From: Aliishimia sp963678085
GTDB taxonomy: Bacteria; Pseudomonadota; Alphaproteobacteria; Rhodobacterales; Rhodobacteraceae
Direction of reading: 5' to 3'
NCBI GenBank assembly: GCA_963678085.1
Contig: OY782680.1
Coordinates: 2,728,001-2,792,000, forward strand
Length of the DNA: 64,000 nt
The stretch's first letter is position 1. Each line of letters starts with the position of its first letter. The notes under the pieces were generated by a model. The model was not told where the DNA came from and searched no databases. It saw only the letters and a list, made by a program, of their open reading frames with translations. A program made the translations under genes and the position numbers. Of the stretch, positions 18,004-27,586 are shown in pieces.

Positions 18004-18394
18004 GATGCCCCTCCTGTTTGAGGCGGCGCAATTGCTTTTCGATCCGCCCCACCTGTTCAGCTTTCGAGGTGAAGCTGGCGCGCAGCTCGCGCAACTCCGA
18101 TAGGAGGCCCTGCAAATCTTGATCAGCAGTGCTGGGGTCCGGCCCCTCGACCCCTTCCCCTTCGCCAAGCAAGAGCCAGGGCATCGACACGCCCAAAAGC
18201 CCGGACATCATCGACAGGCGGTTGGCACGCGGCTCTGATAGATCCTCTTCCCAGCGACGAATGGTCGAGGCTTTCACCCCCAGCCGCTTGGCCAGAGCCG
18301 CTTGCGTGAGCCCCGCCGCCTCGCGCGCCGCGGCAAGACGATCCCCAAAAGTTGCCACTTGAGGGTCGAACCAATTATCGCTCTGGTCTTGCAT
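17996..18394 (-). CDS. XRE-family helix-turn-helix protein
   Basis: A 132-residue DNA-binding protein. An XRE-type helix-turn-helix spans about residues 16-70 (GLTQAALAKRLGVKASTIRR, WEEDLSEPRANRL). It is followed by a C-terminal coiled coil (about 92-130, LLSELRELRASFTSKAEQVG). It overlaps sdhE. The target is unknown; the coiled coil suggests dimerisation. Adjacency to sdhE is seen widely in Rhodobacteraceae, but the link is not explained. Confidence 0.88.
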   Translation of the reverse strand: MQDQSDNWFDPQVATFGDRLAAAREAAGLTQAALAKRLGVKASTIRRWEEDLSEPRANRLSMMSGLLGVSMPWLLLGEGEGVEGPDPSTADQDLQGLLSELRELRASFTSKAEQVGRIEKQLRRLKQEGHLG

Positions 18395-18462
18395 AGGCGC
18401 TGTCCTTGTTTAGAATATTGGTGTTAAACGTCTTCTAGCACAAGTAATTCGGGAAACGCGAT

Positions 18463-19665
18463 ATGGATTTTCTCTCAGCGACATTGGCACGCGTCAAACC
18501 GTCTCCGACCGGGGCTGTTACAGATTTGGCGGCCTCGCTCAAGCGCGCCGGGCAAGATGTGATCAGCCTTGGCGCGGGCGAGCCTGATTTTGACACGCCG
18601 CAGCACATCAAAGACGCGGGCGCACGCGCGATCACAGAGGGCAAGACGAAATACACGATTGTGGACGGTATCCCCGAGCTGAAAGAGGCGATTTGCGCAA
18701 AATTCAAGCGGGACAATTCTTTGGAGTACACTCCAGCACAGGTGTCGGTGTCCAGCGGTGGCAAGCAGGTTTTGTTTAATGCGTTCATGGCGACGCTCAA
18801 TCCCGGTGATGAGGTTCTGATCCCCGCGCCTTATTGGGTGAGTTATCCTGATATGGTGTTGATGGGGGGCGGCACGCCGGTGGTTTTGCCCACCAGCCCC
18901 GAGACTGGTTACAAAATTACGCCCGCGCAGCTAGAGGCGGCGATTACCCCGCGCACCAAATGGCTGATTTTCAACTCGCCCTCCAACCCGACCGGGGCGG
19001 GCTATAATCGGGCGGAACTGAAAGAGCTGACCGATGTGCTTATGCGCCACCCTCATCTTTGGGTGATGAGCGATGATATGTATGAGCATTTGGTGTATGA
19101 TGACTTTGAGTTCTGCACCCCGGCCGAGGTTGAGCCCGGTCTTTATGGGCGCACGCTTACCGTGAACGGGGTGTCAAAAGCCTATGCGATGACCGGCTGG
19201 CGGATTGGCTATGCGGCGGGGCCTGAGCATCTTATTCGCGCTATGCGCAAGGTGCAGTCGCAAAGCACCTCCAACCCCTGCTCAATCAGCCAATGGGCTG
19301 CGCTTGAGGCTTTAAGCGGGCCGCAAGGATTTCTGGCAGACAACGCCAAGCTGTTTCAGGGGCGGCGCGATTTGGTGGTTGACGCGCTGAACGCGATCCC
19401 TGGGATTTCCTGCCCCGTGCCCGAGGGCGCGTTTTACGTTTACCCCTCGATTGCAGGGCTTATGGGCAAGACCTCTAAGGGCGGCGTTTTGATTGACACG
19501 GACGAAGCGTTCTCAACCGCGCTTTTGTCAGAGAGCGGCGTTGCGGCGGTGTTTGGGGCGGCCTTTGGGCTGAGCCCGAATTTCCGTGTGAGCTATGCGG
19601 CCAGTGAGGCAATGTTGAGCGAGGCCTGCAAGCGGATAGCTGCCTTTTGCGATGGGCTGACATGA
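18463..19665 (+). CDS. PLP-dependent aspartate/aromatic aminotransferase
   Basis: A 400-residue class I aminotransferase (AspC/AatA subgroup Ib), converting aspartate and 2-oxoglutarate to oxaloacetate and glutamate. Features are ISLGAGEPDFDTPQHI, the cofactor Asp in NSPSNPTGAGYN...VMSDDMYEHLVY, the Schiff-base lysine in NGVSKAYAMTGWRIG, and the C-terminal arginine in NFRVSYAASE. Several Rhodobacteraceae carry more than one such gene, so exact substrate range is not certain. Its stop overlaps the start of the next gene (ATGA). Confidence 0.92.
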   Translation: MDFLSATLARVKPSPTGAVTDLAASLKRAGQDVISLGAGEPDFDTPQHIKDAGARAITEGKTKYTIVDGIPELKEAICAKFKRDNSLEYTPAQVSVSSGGKQVLFNAFMATLNPGDEVLIPAPYWVSYPDMVLMGGGTPVVLPTSPETGYKITPAQLEAAITPRTKWLIFNSPSNPTGAGYNRAELKELTDVLMRHPHLWVMSDDMYEHLVYDDFEFCTPAEVEPGLYGRTLTVNGVSKAYAMTGWRIGYAAGPEHLIRAMRKVQSQSTSNPCSISQWAALEALSGPQGFLADNAKLFQGRRDLVVDALNAIPGISCPVPEGAFYVYPSIAGLMGKTSKGGVLIDTDEAFSTALLSESGVAAVFGAAFGLSPNFRVSYAASEAMLSEACKRIAAFCDGLT

Positions 19666-20099
19666 GCGCGCCAAAGCTCTATTTTCGCATCAAGGACAAT
19701 GGCGCGGCAGTGTTTCGCGTGCTCCCTGAGCCGCGCCAGGGGCGCAGCAACTTGGATCCATTGGCCGTGCTCAACCTGCGCAGCGGGGAGGTGAAAGCCC
19801 AAGGCGGGCGCGAGATCTCACAGGCGGAAGAGGCGCAGATTACGCGCTGGATCAAGCAGCGGCGCGCGGTTTTAGAGGCGCGTGCAGAAGAGGATGCGGT
19901 CCAACTGGTAGAGCACCTGAATGGGGTCGCGCAATGGGCGCAGTCGCAGGCCAGCGATGCGCAGCTAGAGGCGATCACCGAGGACATTTTGATGGCCATG
20001 CAAGATCTGCGTGAGGTTCTCGTGCGCGCCAAAGCCAATCGGATCAAACAAGCGCGCGCGAAAGGCGGGGCAAAACCGCAAACCAAAACCGCCCCATAA
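19662..20099 (+). CDS. conserved hypothetical protein
   Basis: A basic, helical, soluble protein of 145 residues with no recognised catalytic motif. It begins SAPKLYFRIKDNGAAVFRV and continues with a charged helical region (ISQAEEAQITRWIKQRRAV) and a Lys/Ala-rich tail. The start ATG overlaps the aminotransferase stop, so it is co-translated with it. Its last 56 bases overlap the 3' end of the convergent MATE gene. I do not recognise a function. Confidence 0.8.
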   Translation: MSAPKLYFRIKDNGAAVFRVLPEPRQGRSNLDPLAVLNLRSGEVKAQGGREISQAEEAQITRWIKQRRAVLEARAEEDAVQLVEHLNGVAQWAQSQASDAQLEAITEDILMAMQDLREVLVRAKANRIKQARAKGGAKPQTKTAP

Positions 20100-21396
20100 G
20101 CGCAACACAGGCGCAGCCCAGCCCTCCGGCAAGCCCAAGCCAGACACCAAAGCCGCCCATCTCTAACATGAAGCCAAGCACGTAAGACAGCGGCAGGCCC
20201 ACACCCCAATAGCTGAATGCGGCCATGATCATCGGCACGGTCGTGTCTTGCACCCCGCGCAGCAACCCAAGTGCAATCACCTGCGCGCCATCAACCAATT
20301 GGAACAGCGCAGCGGCAATAAGCAGATAGGTGCCTAGCTCTAGAATCTGCCCAATCGCTGGCTCGCCAGGGTCCAAGAACAATCGCATCAACGCGTGCGG
20401 GATCAGCAAAAACGCAGCAATCGTCATTGCGGCAAACCCAAGCGACAGGGCTGTCACGACCCAAGCGCCCCGCGCCATATAGTCCGCATCACGCCACCCC
20501 AGCGCATTCCCGGCGCGCACCGTTGCCACGTTCGACAGGCCCATATGCACCATAAAAGTGACAGAAGCCAGCTGCACCACAATCCCATGCGCGGCCAGCG
20601 GAATGGTGCCCAGCCAGCCCATCATCACAACCGAGGCCGAGAACAGCCCCGCCTCGCTCAGCGTGGTCAGCCCAATGGGCCAGCCTAGGCGAAAGACGCG
20701 GGCCATCATCTCGATATCCACCTTCCAGAGGCGACGGAAAATATCGTGCTCAGGCAAGCGCAGGCGGGCATAGGCCACAACGCAAATCAGCGTGAAGAGC
20801 TGCGTGACATTGGAGGCCCATGCCGCCCCAGCAATCCCCAGCTCCGGCGCGCCCCAATTGCCAAAGATAAACGCCCAGTTGATCAGCCCATTGAGCAGAG
20901 CAGAAATCAAAATGATCCACAAAACGGGCCGCGTATGCTCAAGCGCGGATAAATAGGATTTGATCACCATGACGCTGAGCATCGGGATGATGCCCCAGCC
21001 CGCAATGCGCAGATAAAGCGCGCCGCTTGCTGCCAAAGCCTCGCCCTGCCCCAAAAGCCGCAAAATCGGCTCACTGAGCATCAGCACCGGCAGCACAATG
21101 GCCGCAAAGGCCAGCGAGAGCCAGAGCCCCATGCGCGTGGCGCGGCGCAGGCTGGTCTCATCGCCCTCAGCATTAAAGGTCGCCACCAAAGGCATCACCG
21201 CCCAAGCAAAGCCCGAACCAACCAAGAACAGCAGATGCAGCAGCGTCGCCCCAAGTGTTACCGCCGCCAGCTCATGGGCGCCATACCAGCCCAGCATCAT
21301 CGTATCGGTCACACCAATGGCCATCTGCCCCAAATGAGAGCCAATGATCGGCAGGCCGAGCGTGAGAATTGTGCGCATATGTGCAGAAAATGTCAT
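20044..21396 (-). CDS. MATE-family multidrug/cation efflux transporter
   Basis: A 450-residue inner-membrane antiporter with about twelve hydrophobic segments in two similar halves. MATE signatures include LGLPIIGSHLGQMAIGVTD, GVTDTMMLGWYG and, in the second half, LGTIPLAAHGIVVQLASVTF. Members export cationic drugs or metabolites using Na+ or H+. The ATG at 21396 begins the conserved N terminus. The extensive 3' overlap with the convergent hypothetical gene is unusual for this compact but not crowded region. Confidence 0.92.
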   Translation of the reverse strand: MTFSAHMRTILTLGLPIIGSHLGQMAIGVTDTMMLGWYGAHELAAVTLGATLLHLLFLVGSGFAWAVMPLVATFNAEGDETSLRRATRMGLWLSLAFAAIVLPVLMLSEPILRLLGQGEALAASGALYLRIAGWGIIPMLSVMVIKSYLSALEHTRPVLWIILISALLNGLINWAFIFGNWGAPELGIAGAAWASNVTQLFTLICVVAYARLRLPEHDIFRRLWKVDIEMMARVFRLGWPIGLTTLSEAGLFSASVVMMGWLGTIPLAAHGIVVQLASVTFMVHMGLSNVATVRAGNALGWRDADYMARGAWVVTALSLGFAAMTIAAFLLIPHALMRLFLDPGEPAIGQILELGTYLLIAAALFQLVDGAQVIALGLLRGVQDTTVPMIMAAFSYWGVGLPLSYVLGFMLEMGGFGVWLGLAGGLGCACVALMGRFWFAVLPRLSRALV

Positions 21397-21540
21397 AGCC
21401 TCGGTGTTAGGCGGGATTTTGCACCCAGGAAAGGCCTTTTCACTGCATTTAGGCGCGAAATGCGACGCTGCGCCTTTTCCCTATCTTGAAAGCAGCGTCA
21501 TCTCGCGCGATATGAAGGCTATACTCGAAATGGAGACCCC

Positions 21541-22647
21541 ATGGCCCTGCCCGTCCGTGATCAGCTGAAATATTGGGGCATCGCAGCGGCGGTGTTCTTT
21601 ATCATCCTGTGGTTTTTAGGTGACGTGCTCTTGCCCTTTGTACTGGGCGGGGCAATTGCCTATTTTCTGGATCCGGTAGCTGACCGGCTTGAGGATCTTG
21701 GCCTAAGCCGCGCAGCCGCAACCGCTGTGATCACTGTTTCGGCGCTTGTGATGTTCTTGATAATCGCCCTGCCCGTCACCGTCACGTTGATCGAACAAGC
21801 CGGGCAGCTTTTCAACGCCGTGCCGGTTCTCGCTAGCGAATTTGCAGAATTTCTAACCAAGCGCTTCCCGTCGATTCTTGAAGAGGGCTCTAGCTTGAAC
21901 GAGGCGCTGCTCTCCATTGGCGCAACGATCCAAAGCAAGGGCGGGGAGCTTGTGAATGCCCTATTTGCCTCGGCTGCGGGGTTGGTGAATTTTGCGGTGC
22001 TGATTTTGATTGTGCCGGTGGTGGCGGTTTATATGTTGCTGGATTGGGATCGGATGGTGGCGCGTGTGGATGCGCTCTTGCCCCGTGATCATGCACCGAT
22101 CATCCGGCTGCTTGCCACAGAGGTTGACCAGACGCTCGCCGCCTTTATTCGGGGCATGGGCACGGTTTGTTTGATTTTGGGCACCTATTATGCGCTCGCT
22201 CTGTGGGCGGTGGGTCTGCAATTTGGCCTAGTGATTGGGTTTATCGCAGGGCTTGTGACCTTTATCCCTTACCTGGGCGCGCTGATTGGCGGCGCTTTGG
22301 CGATTGGGCTGGCGCTGTTTCAATACTGGGGCGGCGTGCAGGTGATTGACGGGCAAAACGTGGATGTTGCCACAGATTGGCTGCGTATTGCGCTTGTAGC
22401 TGGAATTTTCATGCTGGGTCAGCTGATCGAGGGCAATGTCCTGACCCCCAAGCTGGTGGGCAATTCTGTTGGGCTGCACCCGGTTTGGCTGCTGCTGGCT
22501 CTCGCTGTTTTTGGCTCACTTTTTGGCTTTATCGGCATGCTCGTGGCCGTGCCAATGGCCGCTGCGCTTGGGGTGATTGCGCGCTTTCTCACCGGGCTCT
22601 ATGAGGGCAGTTTGCTGTTTCGAGGATTGGACGGGCGCGATGGCTGA
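21541..22647 (+). CDS. AI-2E/PerM-family permease
   Basis: A 368-residue membrane protein of the AI-2E (PerM/TqsA) family with about eight hydrophobic segments. Diagnostic stretches are FVLGGAIAYFLDPVADRLE, PVVAVYMLLDWDRM, and GLVTFIPYLGALIGGALAIG near residue 240. Related proteins export AI-2 or act as Na+/H+ antiporters; the substrate here is unknown. hdaA overlaps its 3' end by eight bases, a conserved neighbour order in Rhodobacteraceae. Confidence 0.9.
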   Translation: MALPVRDQLKYWGIAAAVFFIILWFLGDVLLPFVLGGAIAYFLDPVADRLEDLGLSRAAATAVITVSALVMFLIIALPVTVTLIEQAGQLFNAVPVLASEFAEFLTKRFPSILEEGSSLNEALLSIGATIQSKGGELVNALFASAAGLVNFAVLILIVPVVAVYMLLDWDRMVARVDALLPRDHAPIIRLLATEVDQTLAAFIRGMGTVCLILGTYYALALWAVGLQFGLVIGFIAGLVTFIPYLGALIGGALAIGLALFQYWGGVQVIDGQNVDVATDWLRIALVAGIFMLGQLIEGNVLTPKLVGNSVGLHPVWLLLALAVFGSLFGFIGMLVAVPMAAALGVIARFLTGLYEGSLLFRGLDGRDG

Positions 22648-23323
22648 GCAGCTTGGATTAGACCTGCCAAGCACCCCGGCTTTGGGGCGCGAAAATTTTT
22701 TCATCGCGCCCTCCAACGCCTTTGCCCTGTCGCTGGTGGAGGCTTGGCCCAATTGGCCAAATGGCAAGCTGGTGCTGTTTGGACCCGAGGGCTCGGGCAA
22801 ATCTCACCTGGTGCATGTCTGGGCCGCAAAATCTGGCGCTGAGATTGTAGAGGCACGAGACCTCCCCAAGGCGGACCTGCCTAGCCTCGCACAGGGTCCG
22901 ATAGCCATTGAAAACGTCTCAGAAATCGCCGGGAATGGTGAGGCCGAAGATGCCCTATTTCACCTGCATAACCTTGCGCTTGCGGCCAATCACAGCCTTT
23001 TAATGACAGGCCGCGCGCCTGTTGCGCAGTGGGCGTTGCAGCTGCCGGATCTCAAAAGCCGGGTGCAAGCGGCCACCAGCGCGGAGCTTGCCCCGCCCGA
23101 CGACACGCTGCTTGCCGCCCTGTTGGGAAAGCTATGCACAGATCACCAGCTAAGGCCGAAACCCGATGTGATCCCCTATCTTGTTCGGCGCATGGAGCGC
23201 TCTTTTGCGAGCGCTCAGCAGCTTGTCACCCAACTTGATCGCGTCTCACTGGCGCAAAGGCGCCCTATCACCCGTCAGCTCGCCTCTGATGTTCTCGCTG
23301 ATTTATCCGCAAGCGCTCCATAA
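22640..23323 (+). CDS. hdaA: DnaA-related regulatory protein Hda
   Basis: A 227-residue AAA+ protein homologous to DnaA domain III but lacking the DNA-binding domain. It shows an N-terminal QLGLDL clamp-binding motif, Walker A FGPEGSGKSHLVHVWA and a sensor-like MTGRAPVAQW. Hda bound to the beta clamp triggers hydrolysis of DnaA-ATP and so prevents re-initiation of replication. ATG 22640 keeps the clamp-binding motif at residues 4-9. It overlaps the PerM-like gene and ppk follows 32 bases later. Confidence 0.9.
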   Translation: MAEQLGLDLPSTPALGRENFFIAPSNAFALSLVEAWPNWPNGKLVLFGPEGSGKSHLVHVWAAKSGAEIVEARDLPKADLPSLAQGPIAIENVSEIAGNGEAEDALFHLHNLALAANHSLLMTGRAPVAQWALQLPDLKSRVQAATSAELAPPDDTLLAALLGKLCTDHQLRPKPDVIPYLVRRMERSFASAQQLVTQLDRVSLAQRRPITRQLASDVLADLSASAP

Positions 23324-23355
23324 TCCTGTTACATGCCCAGAATAAGCCCGCAATT

Positions 23356-25545
23356 ATGACAATTACAGACTTTCTCCACGCCGACTATCCCCCCGCGCAA
23401 GAGGCCCCGGCCGGGCTTGAGACCCAAGGTCCGGGGCGGTTTTGGAACCGCGAACTCTCCTGGGTGAATTTCAACTGGCGCGTGCTGGAAGAGGCCGAAA
23501 ACCCCAAAGTGCCTCTGCTGGAGCGGCTGCGGTTTCTTTCGATCTCCGCCAATAACCTGGACGAGTTTTACACCGTGCGCGTAGCCGGTCTGCGTGAGCT
23601 GGCAAATGAGGGCAATACCACCCCCGCTGCGGATGGGCTCACCCCGGCAGAACAGCTCAAGCTGATCAATGACGAGGCCCGCGCGCTGCTGGTACATCAA
23701 CAGGTGGTGCTCAAAGATCTGCTGAGCGCGCTTGAAGAAGAAGGTATCGCGCTGCTTGACAGCGGGCATTTGACCAAACCCGATGACAAAGAGCTGGATC
23801 AGGCCTTTATGGAGCGGGTGTTCCCCGTGCTCTCACCGCTCGCCATTGATCCTGCGCACCCGTTCCCGTTTATCCCCAATGCGGGCTTTGCGCTGGCTTT
23901 GCAGCTTGAGCGGCGCGCAGACAAAAAGCCCCTGCAAGCGCTGCTGCCTATCCCCGGCCAGATTGACCGTTTCATCGCCCTGCCCGCCCCCGATGGCCAA
24001 GCCCGGTTCCTATCGCTTGAAGATCTGCTGTTGCGCAAGATCGAGATGATTTTTCCCGGCTATCGGCTCAAATCCCATTTCGCCTTTCGGGTGCTGCGCG
24101 ATAGCGATCTTGAGGTCGAAGAAGAAGCCGAAGATTTGGTGCGGGAATTTGAAACCGCCCTCAAGCGCCGCCGCCGGGGTGAGGTGGTGCGCATGGAGCA
24201 TTCAAGCGGGGCACCGCGCGCCCTGCTTTCAGTGATTGCCGCAGAGCTTGAAGTTACCCCGGCCGAGATGTTTGAGATGGACGGCATGATTGGTCTGGCG
24301 GATTTGTCAGAGCTGGTAATTGATGCGCGCCCCGATCTCCTGTGGCCCTCGTTTATCCCGCGCGTGCCTGAACGGGTGAGCGATTTTGACGGGGATATGT
24401 TCGCCGCCATTCGGCAAAAGGACATGCTGCTGCACCACCCCTATGAGACCTTCGACATGGTGGTGCGCTTTGTGCAGCAAGCCGCGCGCGATCCCAACGT
24501 CGTGGCGATCAAGCAAACGCTCTATCGCACCTCGCGCGATAGCCCCATCGTCAAAGCGCTGTGTGAAGCGGCAGAGGATGGCAAATCGGTCACGGCGCTG
24601 GTTGAGCTGAAAGCGCGCTTTGATGAGGCTGCCAATATCCGCCAGTCACGCCGCCTTGAGCGCGCGGGCGCACATGTGGTTTACGGTTTTATGGATCTGA
24701 AAACCCACGCAAAAATCTCCACCGTGGTGCGCCGTGAAGGCGAGCGGCTGGTGACGTATACCCATTACGGCACTGGCAATTATCACCCTGGAACGGCGCG
24801 GATTTATACGGATCTGTCGCTCTTTACCTGCGATACGGGGCTGGGGCGCGATGCGACCAAGGTGTTTAACTTTCTCTCCGGCTATGCGCAGCCCGAAAGC
24901 CTTGAAAACCTTGCTATCTCCCCTTTGACGCTGAAACCCAAGCTGCTTGAGATGATCGCAGCCGAGGGCGAAAATGCGCGCAAAGGCAAGCCTGCGGCGA
25001 TCTGGGCCAAGATGAACTCACTCGTCGATCAAGAGGTGATTGACGCGCTTTACGCCGCCAGCCAAGCCGGGGTGCAGATCAGCCTTGTTATTCGCGGCAT
25101 TTGCGGGTTGCGCCCTGGGATTGTGGGGCTGAGCGAAAACATCCGGGTGAAATCCGTGGTTGGTCGGTTCTTAGAGCATTCGCGTATCGTCTGTTTTGCC
25201 AATGGCCATGGGCTGCCCCATAAAAAAGCGCGGGTGTTTATCTCATCGGCCGATTGGATGGGGCGCAATTTGAACCGGCGGGTCGAGACATTGGTTGAGA
25301 TCAAGAACCCCACGGTGCATGCCCAGATCGTGAGCCAAGTGATGGCGGCAAATCTGGCGGATGTGGCGCAAAGCTGGCTTATGGCCCCTGATGGCAGTTT
25401 TAGCCGGCCTGAGCTGGAAGAGGGCGCCTTTGCCTTTTCCTGCCACAAGTTCTTTATGGAGAACCCCTCGCTCTCTGGGCGTGGCAGCGCGGGCGCGTCC
25501 GATGTACCGCAATTGACCCATACAGAGGACGAGCCCCGCCCTTGA
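23356..25545 (+). CDS. ppk: polyphosphate kinase 1
   Basis: A 729-residue PPK1 that polymerises the ATP gamma-phosphate into polyphosphate at the membrane. It begins with the N-terminal domain (RFWNRELSWVNFNWRVLEEA), has the ATP-site region VAIKQTLYRTSRDSPIV and the autophosphorylated histidine in DLKTHAKISTVVRR. The second HKD-like motif region is GHGLPHKKARVFISSADWMG. It lies 65 bases upstream of ppx, the usual pairing of synthesis and degradation genes. Its stop codon lies in an 11-base tandem repeat. Confidence 0.96.
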   Translation: MTITDFLHADYPPAQEAPAGLETQGPGRFWNRELSWVNFNWRVLEEAENPKVPLLERLRFLSISANNLDEFYTVRVAGLRELANEGNTTPAADGLTPAEQLKLINDEARALLVHQQVVLKDLLSALEEEGIALLDSGHLTKPDDKELDQAFMERVFPVLSPLAIDPAHPFPFIPNAGFALALQLERRADKKPLQALLPIPGQIDRFIALPAPDGQARFLSLEDLLLRKIEMIFPGYRLKSHFAFRVLRDSDLEVEEEAEDLVREFETALKRRRRGEVVRMEHSSGAPRALLSVIAAELEVTPAEMFEMDGMIGLADLSELVIDARPDLLWPSFIPRVPERVSDFDGDMFAAIRQKDMLLHHPYETFDMVVRFVQQAARDPNVVAIKQTLYRTSRDSPIVKALCEAAEDGKSVTALVELKARFDEAANIRQSRRLERAGAHVVYGFMDLKTHAKISTVVRREGERLVTYTHYGTGNYHPGTARIYTDLSLFTCDTGLGRDATKVFNFLSGYAQPESLENLAISPLTLKPKLLEMIAAEGENARKGKPAAIWAKMNSLVDQEVIDALYAASQAGVQISLVIRGICGLRPGIVGLSENIRVKSVVGRFLEHSRIVCFANGHGLPHKKARVFISSADWMGRNLNRRVETLVEIKNPTVHAQIVSQVMAANLADVAQSWLMAPDGSFSRPELEEGAFAFSCHKFFMENPSLSGRGSAGASDVPQLTHTEDEPRP

Positions 25546-25561
25546 ACTGGCCTTGAACTGG
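25540..25561 (+). repeat. 11-base tandem repeat across the ppk stop codon
   Basis: CCTTGAACTGG occurs twice back to back; the first copy contains the ppk TGA stop. It looks like a small slippage duplication. It also creates two CTTGAA hexamers resembling a heat-shock -35 box, but no matching -10 box was found at proper spacing. Confidence 0.8.
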
Positions 25562-25610
25562 TCCCCAGTTTTGCGCATAGAGGTCGATGTGCAAAGTGCT
25601 GGGGAGTGCC

Positions 25611-27167
25611 ATGAATTTACCTCATGTTCCGGGAACCGACGATCCTGGGCTCTTTGGCAAACCGCTTTTTGACGACCCCGCTGCGCGTGCGCTGACAAAG
25701 GTGGGGGTTGTGGATGTGGGGTCGAACTCGGTGCGGCTTGTGGTCTTTGACGGGGCCGCGCGCAGCCCCGCCTATTTCTTTAACGAAAAGATCATGTGCG
25801 GCCTGGGCATAGGTCTGGGTCAAACCGGGCATCTAAACCCGGAAGGGCGCAAGCGCGCTCTATCTGCTCTGCGCCGCTTTCAGGCTTTGGCATCGGTCAT
25901 GGAGCTGCCCTTCCTCACCTGTGTGGCCACCGCCGCCGTGCGAGATGCCTCTGACGGAGAGGCGTTTTGCCAAGAGGTGTTGCGCGAGACTGGCTTGCAG
26001 ATCTCTGTCATTGACGGCCCCGAAGAGGCCCGCCTGTCGGCCCAAGGGGTGCTGCTGGGCTGGCCTGGCTCTTATGGGCTGGTCTGCGATATTGGCGGCG
26101 CATCTATGGAGCTGGCGGAAATTCGCGATGGAGAGGTCGGGCGCTGTGTAACTTCGCCGCTGGGGCCGCTGAAGCTGCGCGATCTGGAGGGGGGCAAGAA
26201 AACGCGCAAGGCACATATTCAGGGGTGGATGGACGAGCTGCGCGGCGCGATGGGCAATCAGCGCGACCGGCTGTTTCTTGTGGGGGGCAGCTGGCGCGCC
26301 TTTGCCAAGATCGACATGCTGCGCCGCGCCTATCCCATGACGATCCTGCATGAATACCGTATGAGCCCCAGCGATGTACGCGAGACACAAAAATACATCG
26401 ACGCCCATAGCATTGATGAGTTGCGCGCCGCCTCTGGTGTCTCTGCCAACCGGATGGATCTTGTGCCGCTCGCCGCTGAAGTCCTGCGCCAGCTGGTCTG
26501 GACGTTCAAACCCAAGGATATTGCCATCTCCTCTTATGGGATCCGCGAAGGAATGCTGTACGAGCAAATGCCGCAAAAGCTGCGCGATCGTGATCCGCTG
26601 ATTGAGGCCTGCCGCTTTGCTGAGACCAAGGATGCGCGCCTGCCCGGTTCTGGGCGCAAGCTCTATAAATTCATCGCGCCGCTGTTCCGCTCTGTTCCCC
26701 CCGCACGGCAGCGTATCATCAAAGCGGCCTGTCTGCTGCATGACGTGAGCTGGCGCGCCCATCCTGATTACCGGGCCGAGGTCTGTTTCGACAATGCCAC
26801 CCGCGCCAATCTGGGCGGGCTAAAGCATGCGGAACGGGTCTATCTTGGCCTTGCGTTGCTGCACCGCTATTCCAACAAACGCGAGGCGAGCCGCTTTGAA
26901 GAGCTTTACCATCTGCTTGACCCGGCCTTGCAACTTGAGGCTGAGATCGTCGGCAAGGCCATGCGCTTTGGCGCGATGCTTTGGACGGGGCAGCTTGAGA
27001 CAATGGGACAGCTGAGCTGGCAACCCAAAAAGCGCATTTTGCAGCTGCGATTGGCGCAGGACGCGGGCCCGCTTTATGGTGAGGTCGCAGCCTCTAGGCT
27101 AAAGTCCCTCGCCTCTTCGCTGGCTGCCGAGCTGGTTGTTAAAATCGGGCGTAAGCAAGTCTCTTAG
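25611..27167 (+). CDS. ppx: exopolyphosphatase / guanosine pentaphosphate phosphohydrolase
   Basis: A 518-residue Ppx/GppA enzyme that removes terminal phosphates from polyphosphate or hydrolyses pppGpp. The ASKHA fold shows the phosphate motifs VVDVGSNSVRLVVFDG and CDIGGASMELAEI, the catalytic-type Glu in IDGPEEARLSAQG, and a C-terminal HD-like helical half (ACLLHDVSWRAHPDYR). I prefer ATG 25611 after GGGGAG; ATG 25587 would add eight residues. Follows ppk on the same strand. Confidence 0.93.
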   Translation: MNLPHVPGTDDPGLFGKPLFDDPAARALTKVGVVDVGSNSVRLVVFDGAARSPAYFFNEKIMCGLGIGLGQTGHLNPEGRKRALSALRRFQALASVMELPFLTCVATAAVRDASDGEAFCQEVLRETGLQISVIDGPEEARLSAQGVLLGWPGSYGLVCDIGGASMELAEIRDGEVGRCVTSPLGPLKLRDLEGGKKTRKAHIQGWMDELRGAMGNQRDRLFLVGGSWRAFAKIDMLRRAYPMTILHEYRMSPSDVRETQKYIDAHSIDELRAASGVSANRMDLVPLAAEVLRQLVWTFKPKDIAISSYGIREGMLYEQMPQKLRDRDPLIEACRFAETKDARLPGSGRKLYKFIAPLFRSVPPARQRIIKAACLLHDVSWRAHPDYRAEVCFDNATRANLGGLKHAERVYLGLALLHRYSNKREASRFEELYHLLDPALQLEAEIVGKAMRFGAMLWTGQLETMGQLSWQPKKRILQLRLAQDAGPLYGEVAASRLKSLASSLAAELVVKIGRKQVS

Positions 27168-27174
27168 CGCCGCC

Positions 27175-27447
27175 TTATTTGCGCGTGTGATGCCAGCGCG
27201 CGACGAGCGCCAAGACCACGCCGCCCCAGATGGCCGATCCCAACACATGCGCAATGACATCGGGCAAATCAAGGCCGTGAGAGCGCACCAAGCCAATCCC
27301 CATCATGTTCATAACGAAAGCGCCGAACGCGCCGCCAATAAAACCAATCACCAGATCAGAGAATGCCCCCAAGTGGCTCGCAGGGCGCAGATGGCCAAGA
27401 ATATAGCCCCCAATCCCCCCCGCAATTATTGCAATGGTCAAAGCCAT
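27175..27447 (-). CDS. small membrane protein, GlsB/YeaQ/YmgE-like
   Basis: A 90-residue protein with three glycine-rich hydrophobic helices (ALTIAIIAGGIGGYILG, LVIGFIGGAFGAFVMNMM, VLGSAIWGGVVLALVA). This pattern recalls the transglycosylase-associated GlsB/YeaQ/YmgE family, but the match is by glycine spacing only. ATG 27447 gives a proper membrane N terminus; the longer frame adds an unlikely 16 residues. It is convergent with ppx, only 8 bases away. Confidence 0.65.
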   Translation of the reverse strand: MALTIAIIAGGIGGYILGHLRPASHLGAFSDLVIGFIGGAFGAFVMNMMGIGLVRSHGLDLPDVIAHVLGSAIWGGVVLALVARWHHTRK

Positions 27448-27586
27448 TTTACCCACTCGCACCCAGACACACCTAAACACTGCAACACGCGGCATCCCGG
27501 ATGCTAAACTAACTATTAACGCTAACTACCAAAAGAGGCCCAAGCGGAAACACATTGTTTTCATTCATGAATTCCCGCAAGAGGTG

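Noticed and set aside
25540..25610. A heat-shock promoter for ppx based on CTTGAA hexamers
   Set aside because: The CTTGAA motifs come from the tandem repeat; no CCCAT-like -10 box lies at 17-18 bases.
25860..26762. A 300-codon minus-strand frame across ppx
   Set aside because: Antisense to ppx with no domain; ppx explains the sequence fully.
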